This document shows positions 44,093 through 52,513 of a DNA stretch of 64,000 nucleotides, piece by piece. Each line of letters starts with the position of its first letter. The first letter of the stretch is position 1. The position numbers were made by a program, and so were the translations under genes. A model generated the notes under the pieces. That model searched no databases, was not told where the DNA came from, and saw nothing but the letters and a program-made list of their open reading frames with translations. Source of the stretch: Agaribacillus aureus (GTDB lineage: Bacteria > Bacteroidota > Bacteroidia > Cytophagales > Cyclobacteriaceae); NCBI GenBank assembly GCA_030442055.1, contig JAUJEB010000005.1, forward strand, positions 1-64,000, given 5' to 3'.

Positions 44093-45721
44093 TTAGTTGT
44101 GTTGCGATAGCGCCTTTGCTTTGTCAAACAACCCAATGGCCCTTGTTAAAATTTCGTCATGCTCATTGATGATAGGATAATAACCCTCTTCTCCCCAAAT
44201 TCTCCTGCCAATGTGTGCTTTGATGTTTGAAAGGATAATGGCTTTAGATGTGTCAAAGCCCGCCTTATCAAAAGTAATTCCGGAAAGCTCTGCCAAAGCA
44301 ATAAAGTCCTTGATCATACCCTCCGATATTTTGAAATCTTGTTTGAATTCGTCGAGGGACATCTCTTTAAACATTTCTTCATTTTTAGAGGTATAGTTTA
44401 AGGTATACTCTCTGAAAAGATTTTTGACATAGAGGCTTCTTAAAAAAGCGCTATTGAAGGTAGTATCAATCGGAACAAAATAGTCAGGCATAATCCCTCC
44501 ACCACCGTAAACGACCCTGCCGCCTGAAGTTCTGTAAGTAAGAGAGTCATTAAATTTCACACTATCGGCATGAAAAAATTCCCCATTTTCCAGTCGTGTA
44601 TATATTTCCTGGTCGTAATCGTTGTCCTCGGCGCGATAGGGCTTCTGAATAGACCTTCCGCTCGGCGTATAATATCTTGAGATAGTCAATCGCAATTCCG
44701 AGCCGTCACTCAGATCTATCGGCACCTGTACTAACCCTTTTCCAAATGATCTTCTGCCTACGATTAAGGCTCTGTCATTGTCCTGCAAAGCGCCGGAAAC
44801 AATTTCAGAGGCCGAAGCACTGCCCTGGTCAATTAGCACGATCAACGGAATATCTTCAGCAATTCCCTTGATTCTGGCCCGCGCTTCCGAATCATAACGA
44901 TTGTCTTTCCCTTTTGTATAAACGATCAACTGGTTGTTGTCGAGAAATTCGTCGCTTATTTCAATCGCGCGTTGCATAATGCCACCGCCATTTCCTTTTA
45001 GGTCAAGCACTAGTTTCTTCATGCCCATCCCATTCAGCTTTTTTAGCGCCGTTTTGAATTCGTTATAAGTATTGGTTCCAAACCTGCTTAATTTAATATA
45101 GCCGGTTTCCTTATCAATCATGTACGAAACGTCTACGGTGTTTTGCGGGATTTTATCTCTTACAATGGTATAATCCAAATAGGCCGCTTCGCGATCACGC
45201 TTGATCTTAACATTGACCTTTGTTCCCTTATGACCTCTTAATCTTTTATAGACATCGTAATTATTAATACCAATTCCGGCAATGTTCTCACCGTCAACTT
45301 CAATGATCTTATCACCCGATCTCAATCCAACTTGCTCAGAAGGACCTCCGTTGATTGGCGCAACTACATATAATGTGTCCCTGAAGATGCCAAATTCAAT
45401 TCCAATCCCATCAAATCCGCCTTCCAGCTCAGATTTAGCCGCCGCTACATTTTCCGCGGGAATGTAAACGGTATGCGGATCCAGCTTTTCCAACATTTCC
45501 CGAATGGCATATTCCGCTAATTCATCTGTATTAACTTCATCGACATAATCCCTTTGCACATAGGTCAGGATCTCTTTAAACTTTTGAATATTATTATAAA
45601 TGGCCACTCCTTTGGGCGAATTATTTGAAACGGTGGCACCAATTAGAATGCCGCCGGCAATAGCAATGGAAATAAGTAGGGGGAGTCTGATACTTGATCT
45701 TGAATTTTTCTGCGCACTCAC
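44093..45721 (-). CDS. C-terminal processing protease (S41, CtpA/Prc-like)
   Basis: A 542-residue periplasmic serine protease, GTG start. An N-terminal membrane anchor (~12-32, LPLLISIAIAGGILIGATV) is followed by a short helical part, a PDZ domain (~90-165, with LRSGDKIIEVDGENI) and the S41 core. The Ser is in DQGSASASEIVSGAL (about residue 300) and the general-base Lys in RRSFGKGLVQ about 25 residues later. The C-terminal ~130 residues are helical. Such enzymes trim or degrade periplasmic proteins from their C-terminus. Monocistronic with its own terminator. Confidence 0.93.
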   Translation of the reverse strand: MSAQKNSRSSIRLPLLISIAIAGGILIGATVSNNSPKGVAIYNNIQKFKEILTYVQRDYVDEVNTDELAEYAIREMLEKLDPHTVYIPAENVAAAKSELEGGFDGIGIEFGIFRDTLYVVAPINGGPSEQVGLRSGDKIIEVDGENIAGIGINNYDVYKRLRGHKGTKVNVKIKRDREAAYLDYTIVRDKIPQNTVDVSYMIDKETGYIKLSRFGTNTYNEFKTALKKLNGMGMKKLVLDLKGNGGGIMQRAIEISDEFLDNNQLIVYTKGKDNRYDSEARARIKGIAEDIPLIVLIDQGSASASEIVSGALQDNDRALIVGRRSFGKGLVQVPIDLSDGSELRLTISRYYTPSGRSIQKPYRAEDNDYDQEIYTRLENGEFFHADSVKFNDSLTYRTSGGRVVYGGGGIMPDYFVPIDTTFNSAFLRSLYVKNLFREYTLNYTSKNEEMFKEMSLDEFKQDFKISEGMIKDFIALAELSGITFDKAGFDTSKAIILSNIKAHIGRRIWGEEGYYPIINEHDEILTRAIGLFDKAKALSQHN

Positions 45722-45952
45722 AATCTTAATCGGTTTAATAAAACAAATTAATGTTATAACTTTACTAAAGTGGTGTTAATTCTCGTTTTATAAAAGGTAA
45801 ATCTATTACTAAAGTTACATAAAATTGTCAACAAATTATTGCTACAATGCAATTTTTGCTCCATAAAATTAAAACGCGGTTAAGTGAAAAGGGTTTTATC
45901 TGACCATGATAATGTAAGCTGGAAAGATTTATATTTTCAAAGTGGTAATAAA

Positions 45953-45986
45953 TTGTCATTTTATAGTACTAATTTCCTTATATTTG
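45953..45986 (+). promoter_or_regulatory. Bacteroidota-type promoter for the hemerythrin/ruvX cluster
   Basis: TATATTTG at 45979-45986 matches the -7 consensus TAnnTTTG exactly and a TTG stands 23 bases before it, in the -33 range. The GTG start of the first gene is 23 bases downstream. Confidence 0.5.
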
Positions 45987-46009
45987 TTGTTTAGTCTAAT
46001 CTGTTAATT

Positions 46010-46759
46010 GTGGAAATAGTAAATAAAAAAATTGAAGATCTGGTAGGAGAAAATCTTATTTTCGCTTCAGTATTGTATTATTTCGGCATTAAATTCTACG
46101 ATTATTGTGATAAAACGCTGAAACAGGTTTGCGAAGAAAGGCAGTTGGATACCAACATTGTGATTAAGAGCCTGGAGTCTGTCGAAAAAAACGATGACAA
46201 CAATAATATTCAACTCGTTTCATATCCCGTTGAATTGATCATTGAATATTTAAAGCATACACATTACATTTTTATCAAACAAAAACTCCCATTCATAGCC
46301 AGATTACTGGAGACGATTGATGAAAAACATACAGGCAGCAGCAATTTTGTGGAAGATTTAAAGTTAGTTTTCCCCCTGTTTGTACAAGATTTCATCGAGC
46401 ATATCTATGAGGAGGAGGATACGCTTTTTAATTATATCCTGAGCCTTAGCAAAACATTGCATGGCAAAATGCACCCATCCCAGATTTATTATCAAATGGA
46501 AAAGCACTCGATCCAAAAATATGCAATGGAACATGAGCTGCATGGTGACGAGATGGAAGGGATCAGAAAAATTACCCAAAATTACCAAATACGCGAATCC
46601 GACGAGCTGCCAGTAAGGGTTTTAGTGTCGGAGCTTAAAAATTTTGACAAGGAATTGACCGTCCACGCCAATGTGGAAAATAATGTATTGTTCCCCAAAG
46701 TAATGCAGTTGGAAAGTGATGTAAAAAAGTGGATGGCGGACAAAATAATGTTCAATTAG
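46010..46759 (+). CDS. ScdA/RIC-like hemerythrin-domain protein
   Basis: A 249-residue cytoplasmic protein with a GTG start. The first ~60 residues resemble the ScdA_N/DUF542 domain (FGIKFYDYCDKTLKQVCEER), but the usual FCCGG cysteine motif is reduced to YDYCDK. The remainder is a hemerythrin-like bundle with candidate di-iron ligands His83/His85 (LKHTHYIF), HIYEEED, MEHELHGDEM and ELTVHANVENNVLFP. RIC proteins repair iron-sulfur clusters after oxidative or nitrosative damage; the incomplete Cys motif makes that exact role uncertain. It is the first gene of a five-gene forward cluster with ruvX 4 bases later. Confidence 0.82.
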   Translation: MEIVNKKIEDLVGENLIFASVLYYFGIKFYDYCDKTLKQVCEERQLDTNIVIKSLESVEKNDDNNNIQLVSYPVELIIEYLKHTHYIFIKQKLPFIARLLETIDEKHTGSSNFVEDLKLVFPLFVQDFIEHIYEEEDTLFNYILSLSKTLHGKMHPSQIYYQMEKHSIQKYAMEHELHGDEMEGIRKITQNYQIRESDELPVRVLVSELKNFDKELTVHANVENNVLFPKVMQLESDVKKWMADKIMFN

Positions 46760-46763
46760 TCAA

Positions 46764-47183
46764 ATGGCCAGAATTGTCGCAATTGATTATGGCACTAAAA
46801 GAGTAGGAATAGCGGTGACAGATCCTGCCAGAATTATCGCCAGCCCGCTTACAACCGTTCACGCAAACAAGCTCATACAATTCCTGAAAGACTACGAAAA
46901 AAATGAAGGGATAGCGCTATTTGTAATTGGCTTACCAAAAAATTTAACTAACAAAGATACCGATTTAACCCAAACTGTCCGAAACTTCATCACCCACCTG
47001 AAACGCGTATTTCCCGATAAAAAGGTCTTTACTATTGACGAAAGATTTACTTCAAAAATAGCATTCGATACTATGCTACAGGGCGGTATGAAAAAAAAGG
47101 AAAGAAGAAATAAAGAAAATATAGATAAAATTAGTGCAACCATTATATTGCAATCGTTTTTAGAACAAGGTAGTGTAACATGA
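46764..47183 (+). CDS. ruvX: Putative Holliday junction resolvase / pre-16S rRNA nuclease
   Basis: A 139-residue RNase H-fold protein of the YqgF/RuvX family. The first acidic motif is AIDYGTKRVGIAVTD at residues 6-20, followed by FVIGLPKN and TIDERFTSKIA, which supply the remaining catalytic acids. In E. coli, YqgF processes the 5' end of 16S rRNA; a recombination role has also been proposed. It overlaps the deformylase gene by four bases (ATGA), a tight translation-related operon. Confidence 0.95.
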   Translation: MARIVAIDYGTKRVGIAVTDPARIIASPLTTVHANKLIQFLKDYEKNEGIALFVIGLPKNLTNKDTDLTQTVRNFITHLKRVFPDKKVFTIDERFTSKIAFDTMLQGGMKKKERRNKENIDKISATIILQSFLEQGSVT

Positions 47184-47737
47184 TATATCCTATTGTAGCA
47201 TACGGGGATCCTGTGTTAAGGAAAAGGGCCGTTGATATTGAAAAGGGATCCATTGAAATCACGCAATTGGTCAATGATATGTTTGAAACCATGTACAACG
47301 CCCATGGTGTTGGTCTGGCAGGACCTCAAATCGGCAAATCTCTGAGAATATTTGTAGTAGACGGAACGCCGATGGAGGAGGAAAATATGCAGGACTTTAA
47401 AAAGACCTTCATCAATCCGGTGATGATCGAAGAGAACGGTAACGAATGGCCCTTTGAGGAGGGGTGCTTGAGTATTCCTGATATCAGGCAGGAGATTAAT
47501 CGTAAACCACAGGTGAAAATAAGGTATTTGGATGAAAATTGGGAAGAGCACGAGGAGGTATTTGATGGGGTAAAAGCCAGGATAATACAACACGAGTACG
47601 ACCATATAGAAGGTGTTTTGTTTACCGATCACCTATCCCCGTTCAAAAAAAGGCTGTTGAAAAGCAAATTGACAAATATTAGCAAAGGCAACGTCAACGT
47701 AGAATATAGAATGGCTTTTCCGACCAGGAAAAAATAA
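47180..47737 (+). CDS. def: Peptide deformylase
   Basis: A 185-residue metalloenzyme that removes the formyl group from nascent proteins. All three motifs are present: GVGLAGPQIG (43-52), EGCLSIP with metal ligand Cys96, and QHEYDH with His138, catalytic Glu139 and His142. Length and spacing are normal. Its ATG overlaps the ruvX stop. A 68-base gap separates it from the aminotransferase. Confidence 0.97.
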   Translation: MIYPIVAYGDPVLRKRAVDIEKGSIEITQLVNDMFETMYNAHGVGLAGPQIGKSLRIFVVDGTPMEEENMQDFKKTFINPVMIEENGNEWPFEEGCLSIPDIRQEINRKPQVKIRYLDENWEEHEEVFDGVKARIIQHEYDHIEGVLFTDHLSPFKKRLLKSKLTNISKGNVNVEYRMAFPTRKK

Positions 47738-47805
47738 TGATTAAGAGCCTGTTTTCAGTGTTCTCTTGTGGCAATGTTTCAACTCAATGTTTAAATTAAG
47801 ATCTA

Positions 47806-48960
47806 TTGTCAACACAATCTCCTTTCCCTTCAAAATTACCGGAAGTTGGAACCACCATATTTACGGTAATGTCCAAAATGGCCCTGGACTTCAACGCCAT
47901 TAATCTTTCCCAGGGATTCCCTGACTTTGAAATCTCCGCTGAATTGCAAAACCTGGTCACCGATTACATGGGCAAGGGTCATAATCAATATGCACCCATG
48001 GCCGGGGTGCCGGATTTACTAAATAGCATCAGCCGAAAATTAAAACAGACTCACAACATTGAGGTCGATGAGAAAAATGAAATAACCATCACGGCCGGAG
48101 CTACTGAAGCGCTTTACGCAACCATTGCCGCGATCGTTAAACCCGGAGATGAGGTATTGGTCATTGAACCCGCCTACGACGCCTATGTCCCGGCCGTCAG
48201 GCTCAATGGAGGAAAGCCGGTACTAATCCCTATGGATATCCCGGATTTTACTATTAACTGGGACAGGGTGGCACATCACATTACCGGACGCACCAAACTA
48301 ATCATTATTAATACGCCCCATAATCCAACCGGTACCATTCTGGAGGAAGATGATTTATCGGCCCTGGCCGGCATTGTGGCAAAGCATGGTATTTATGTTC
48401 TTAGTGACGAGGTTTATGAACATATTATTTTTGATGGTGAGGTGCATCAAAGTGTCCTGAAACATCCGGGACTCAGGGAGAGAAGTATTGCCGTTTATTC
48501 ATTTGGAAAAACCTTTCATGCCACCGGCTGGAAAATTGGCTATAGTGTGGCACCACCCTCGATTACCAGGGAAATCCGAAAGGTACACCAGTTTTTGACT
48601 TTCAGCGTCAACACCCCGATACAGTATGCGCTGGCAACTTTTTTAGAAGATAAAAAGAATTACGAGGGGCAGGACAGGTTTTTTCAACAAAAAAGAGATT
48701 ATTTTTTGGAGCAAATGCAAACATCCCGGTTTGTGCCGGTAACTTCCAAAGGGACCTATTTCCAACTGTTCTCCTATAAAAACTATGGCAACAGACCCGA
48801 CCGGGAGATGGCGGAATGGTTAACACAGGAAATTGGTGTTGCCTCTATTCCCATTTCTGTTTTTTATCAGGACAAAACCGACAATCACTATTTGAGATTT
48901 TGTTTTGGTAAAAACGACCAAACCTTAAAAAAAGGAGCAGAGATATTATGCAGGATTTAG
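47806..48960 (+). CDS. Methionine aminotransferase (YbdL-like, PLP-dependent)
   Basis: A 384-residue class I aminotransferase. The PLP lysine is Lys235 in SFGKTFHATGWKIGY; other fold-type I marks are QGFPDF, NTPHNPTG (169-176) and SDEVYEHIIF. The sequence FGKTFHATGWKIGY and overall shape match methionine/glutamine-preferring YbdL-type enzymes. The TTG at 47806 is accepted as start because the conserved PFPSKLPEVGTTIFTVMSKM begins at once; the first ATG would delete it. It overlaps by 13 bases the nitrilase-type gene, giving a transaminase/omega-amidase pair. Confidence 0.9.
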   Translation: MSTQSPFPSKLPEVGTTIFTVMSKMALDFNAINLSQGFPDFEISAELQNLVTDYMGKGHNQYAPMAGVPDLLNSISRKLKQTHNIEVDEKNEITITAGATEALYATIAAIVKPGDEVLVIEPAYDAYVPAVRLNGGKPVLIPMDIPDFTINWDRVAHHITGRTKLIIINTPHNPTGTILEEDDLSALAGIVAKHGIYVLSDEVYEHIIFDGEVHQSVLKHPGLRERSIAVYSFGKTFHATGWKIGYSVAPPSITREIRKVHQFLTFSVNTPIQYALATFLEDKKNYEGQDRFFQQKRDYFLEQMQTSRFVPVTSKGTYFQLFSYKNYGNRPDREMAEWLTQEIGVASIPISVFYQDKTDNHYLRFCFGKNDQTLKKGAEILCRI

Positions 48961-49739
48961 CCATTGCGTTGATACAATCCGATTTGCATTGGCATGACGT
49001 AGATGCCAACCTGGCCATGTTTGAAGAAAAAATCTGGCAAATACCAGGCAAACCCGATATTATTCTTTTGCCGGAGATGTTCAACAGTGGATTTACCAAT
49101 GCTACAGATAAGATAGGCGAAATGATGAATATGAAAACTTTTCGCTGGATGAAACAACAGGCGGCCCAAACGCAGGCTGTTATTGCCGGAAGTCTGATTG
49201 TCAAAGAACACAACCAATATTATAACAGGCTTATTTGGATGCAGCCCAACGGTGATTTTGAATCCTATGACAAAAGACACCTGTTTAGAATGGCTGAGGA
49301 ACATCATTACTTTGAAGCAGGCAAACAAAAACTATTGGTGGAGGTCAGGGGGTGGAAAATCTGCCCGATGATTTGTTATGACCTGAGATTTCCGGTATGG
49401 ATCCGAAACCAATGGCAAGAAAACCAGGGCCACACTTACGATCTGTTGATATTTGTTGCCAATTGGCCGGCAAAGAGAATTAACGCCTGGGATACGCTGC
49501 TGAAGGCAAGGGCTATAGAAAATTTAAGCTACGTTGCCGGCTTGGGCAGAATTGGAAAAGATGGAAATGACATTGCCTATAACGGGCACTCTGCCGTAAT
49601 CGATCCGCTAGGTAAGGCATTGTATTTCTCAGAAGACCGGGAAAGCATAGAAACGATCGTCCTTTCCAAAAAAAACCTGGAAAAGATACGCTCCCAATTT
49701 CCGGCTTTCCGGGATGCCGATTCGTTTCGCATAGAATAG
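48948..49739 (+). CDS. Carbon-nitrogen hydrolase, probable omega-amidase
   Basis: A 263-residue nitrilase-superfamily enzyme with the catalytic triad Glu43 (LLPEMFNSGF), Lys109 (SYDKRHLF) and Cys143 (MICYDLRFPV). It matches the YafV/Nit2 omega-amidase type, which hydrolyses alpha-ketoglutaramate to alpha-ketoglutarate. Overlap with the methionine aminotransferase gene supports a methionine-salvage step in which glutamine donates the amino group and the omega-amidase makes it irreversible. The substrate is inferred. Confidence 0.9.
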   Translation: MQDLAIALIQSDLHWHDVDANLAMFEEKIWQIPGKPDIILLPEMFNSGFTNATDKIGEMMNMKTFRWMKQQAAQTQAVIAGSLIVKEHNQYYNRLIWMQPNGDFESYDKRHLFRMAEEHHYFEAGKQKLLVEVRGWKICPMICYDLRFPVWIRNQWQENQGHTYDLLIFVANWPAKRINAWDTLLKARAIENLSYVAGLGRIGKDGNDIAYNGHSAVIDPLGKALYFSEDRESIETIVLSKKNLEKIRSQFPAFRDADSFRIE

Positions 49740-49746
49740 GCATGGC

Positions 49747-49932
49747 TCAGCGGCTGAGAAAAAAGGCCAGCAGTAACAATCCTGCCCCAAGCGTTCCGTA
49801 CAACCGAATTACCTGCAAGCGATTTTGCCGGCGTCTCCACCACAAAACAATCCAGGGCCTGTAAAGCCCCACAGCCAGCAGGAGAAAATTGAAGATGGCA
49901 AGGATAAAAATCAGATTAAGCAGCAGCTCCAT
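49747..49932 (-). CDS. Small membrane protein, 61 residues
   Basis: A short protein with two hydrophobic segments (LLLNLIFILAIFNFLLLAVG at the N-terminus and LGAGLLLLAFFLSR at the C-terminus) around a basic WWRRRQNRLQ loop, so a two-helix hairpin in the inner membrane is likely. The composition is typical of a real small membrane protein. Its stop is seven bases from the convergent omega-amidase stop, and it is divergent from the FtsX gene. The function is unknown. Confidence 0.6.
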   Translation of the reverse strand: MELLLNLIFILAIFNFLLLAVGLYRPWIVLWWRRRQNRLQVIRLYGTLGAGLLLLAFFLSR

Positions 49933-50057
49933 TCCAATACTTTGAAACGATTAAATTTTCTTTTAAATTAGGATCTTACTCACACCTATCACTAAGAAGC
50001 AGCAAGACGCAAATATACACGTCTATTCTAATTTTCTTTAAACCAAACATTGATACC

Positions 50058-52478
50058 ATGTTTAAAAACTATTTTAAAATTGCTGTCCGAAATATGTTAG
50101 GTCAAAAGGCTTATAGCTTTATTAATATAGCTGGACTGGCTACCGGCATGGCGGCTTGTATCTTAATACTTTTATTTGTCCACGACGAATTAAGCTATGA
50201 TAAATACCATGACAAATCAGACCAAATAGTAAGGGTCAGCAGAGCATGGAAAAACATCGATGGTGAAACCAGTCTGCATTTAGGACATGTAGCCCCTCCA
50301 TTTGGCCCATTATTGAAAAACGATTTTGAAGGCATCGTGCTCAATGCTGTTAGATTTTTAAATTATACCGCCCTGATCGGTTACGAGGAAAAAAAGATAC
50401 AGGAACGCCAATTTTATTTTGTCGATCAGGATGTATTTGATGTTTTTTCCTGGAAAATGATCCAGGGTGATCCTAAGACGGCGCTGAAAGCCCCAAATTC
50501 ATTGGTTATCACCCAATCAACCGCAAAAAAATATTTTGGCAATTCGGATCCCATGGGCAAAGTGCTCAACTTTGAGAATCATCAGGCCGATATGAAAGTG
50601 ACAGGGGTTATGGAGGATATCCCACGCAATTCACATTTTACGGCGGACTTTCTATGTTCATTCAAAACACTGGAAGATTTTTTTGGACTTGAGAATTTGA
50701 TGAGTAATTGGGGTAGTAATAATTACAGTACCTATCTCTTACTCCCGGAAGATTACAATCACATGGAATTGCAGGCCAGGTTGGGAGACTTCCTTAATTC
50801 GCATTTAAATACTGGCAGTGATGGCACCAAGCCGTCGGAATATAACGAATTAACGCTATGGCCTATTACGGATATTCACCTGCATTCCCATCTTGACTCT
50901 GAAATCGGCGAAAATGGAGATATCGTATACATTTACATTTTTACGATCATTGCACTTTTGACCTTAACAATCGCCTGTATCAATTTTATGAATCTTTCAA
51001 CCGCGCGTTCTGTGAAAAGGGGAAAAGAAGTTGGCCTTCGAAAGGTAATGGGAGCATTTAGAACTACGATTATCCGTCAGTTTTTAACGGAATCAATTTT
51101 GTTTGCTGTGATAAGTTTGGCTTTGGCGGTAATTATTGTTCATTTAATGCTGCCATGGTTTAACAACTTTGTACAAAAGGAACTTTCCATCACGCAAAAT
51201 GACAGCTTATTCATACTTTATCTGCTTTCGGGCATCACCCTGTTTGTAGGTTTAGCTGCGGGTAGCTATCCGGCATTGTTCCTTTCAAAATTCCAGCCGG
51301 TCAATATTTTAAAAGGGCCCAAAAAACCAAATAAAAATGGATTTAATCTCCGTTCGGTGCTTGTTGTAATACAATTCTGTATTTCCACCGGATTAATTAT
51401 TAGTGTAGGGTTAATCCAGGATCAATTGCAGTACATGCGCACTAAAGCTTTGGGATTTAATAAAGACAATTTGCTGGTGCTTCCTATGAGCGATGATATT
51501 TATAATCAATATGAATCTGTCAGAGCGAGATTATTGCGACAACCGGGTATCAACAGTGTTACCATTACCTCGCGGGTTCCGTCGGGAAGGTTGCTGGATT
51601 CCGGTGGTGCAGCTGCGCAAGTAGATGGTGAGATGAAACAAATCCAATTTCGAATTGCGGATGTTCATGTCGACCATGATTTTCTAAGTTCATTTGAAAT
51701 TCCGCTTAGGGCCGGACGGGATTTTAACGTCAACCTGGCCAGTGACTCAACCGAGGCATTTATATTAAATGAAGCTGCTGTAAAAGCGATCGGCTGGCAA
51801 TCCAACAAAGAAGCCGTTGGCAAGGAATTTAAATACCGTCAAAGAGAAGGCAGGGTTATCGGTGTTATGGAAGATTTTCACTTCGAATCGCTTCATCAGA
51901 GAATTGCGCCTATTGTATTCTTTATCTCCAGTGGCAGGTCGCGTAGCATAGCGATGAGAGTTAACCCTGCTCATAAAGAAGAAACCCTGGCATATCTGAA
52001 GGAGCAGTGGTCTTATCTGAGGCCTGGCTTTCCATTCACACATTATTGGGTGGAAGACCGCCTCAATGAACAGTATGGGAATGAGGATCGCCTGGCTAAC
52101 CTGATCCAATATTTTTCCGGGCTGGCTATATTTATCGCCGCTTTGGGTCTTTTCGGGCTGGCTTCTTTTACCGCCGAGCAACGATTCAAGGAAATTGGTA
52201 TACGGAAGGTGCTGGGGGCATCGGTCAGCCAAATTCTATTGTTGCTAACCAGAGGTTTCACATTGCTGGTGATTATCGCCTTTTTGATTGCTTGTCCCCT
52301 TACCTGGTATTTTATGGAAGACTGGCTCGGTAATTTTGCCTATCAAACCAGCATATCAATTGTTCCTTTTTTATGGGGAGGAGGGCTTGCGGTTTTGATG
52401 GCCTGGATAACCGTAGGTTATCAATCTGTTAGGGCAGCAAGTTCGAATCCCGTAGATGCTTTGAGACAGGAGTCATAA
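50058..52478 (+). CDS. FtsX/MacB-like ABC transporter permease
   Basis: An 806-residue permease with the Bacteroidota N-terminal signature MFKNYFKIAVRNMLGQKAYS. It has two MacB_PCD periplasmic domains and two FtsX transmembrane blocks (~280-420 with IACINFMNLSTARSVKRGKE, and ~680-800 with ERFKEIGIRKVLGASVSQIL), giving about eight helices. It is a mechanotransmission-type transporter part and needs an ATPase, which is not adjacent. The substrate is unknown; many such proteins act in macrolide, peptide or lipoprotein export. A strong terminator follows directly. Confidence 0.92.
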   Translation: MFKNYFKIAVRNMLGQKAYSFINIAGLATGMAACILILLFVHDELSYDKYHDKSDQIVRVSRAWKNIDGETSLHLGHVAPPFGPLLKNDFEGIVLNAVRFLNYTALIGYEEKKIQERQFYFVDQDVFDVFSWKMIQGDPKTALKAPNSLVITQSTAKKYFGNSDPMGKVLNFENHQADMKVTGVMEDIPRNSHFTADFLCSFKTLEDFFGLENLMSNWGSNNYSTYLLLPEDYNHMELQARLGDFLNSHLNTGSDGTKPSEYNELTLWPITDIHLHSHLDSEIGENGDIVYIYIFTIIALLTLTIACINFMNLSTARSVKRGKEVGLRKVMGAFRTTIIRQFLTESILFAVISLALAVIIVHLMLPWFNNFVQKELSITQNDSLFILYLLSGITLFVGLAAGSYPALFLSKFQPVNILKGPKKPNKNGFNLRSVLVVIQFCISTGLIISVGLIQDQLQYMRTKALGFNKDNLLVLPMSDDIYNQYESVRARLLRQPGINSVTITSRVPSGRLLDSGGAAAQVDGEMKQIQFRIADVHVDHDFLSSFEIPLRAGRDFNVNLASDSTEAFILNEAAVKAIGWQSNKEAVGKEFKYRQREGRVIGVMEDFHFESLHQRIAPIVFFISSGRSRSIAMRVNPAHKEETLAYLKEQWSYLRPGFPFTHYWVEDRLNEQYGNEDRLANLIQYFSGLAIFIAALGLFGLASFTAEQRFKEIGIRKVLGASVSQILLLLTRGFTLLVIIAFLIACPLTWYFMEDWLGNFAYQTSISIVPFLWGGGLAVLMAWITVGYQSVRAASSNPVDALRQES

Positions 52479-52483
52479 AAAAA

Positions 52484-52512
52484 GGGCAAGAGGAAAAACT
52501 CTTGCCCTTTTT
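52484..52512. terminator. Bidirectional terminator between convergent FtsX and TonB receptor genes
   Basis: Perfect 9-base arms GGGCAAGAG and CTCTTGCCC with a GAAAAA loop, T-run on one side and A-run on the other. Confidence 0.93.
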
Positions 52513-52513
52513 G

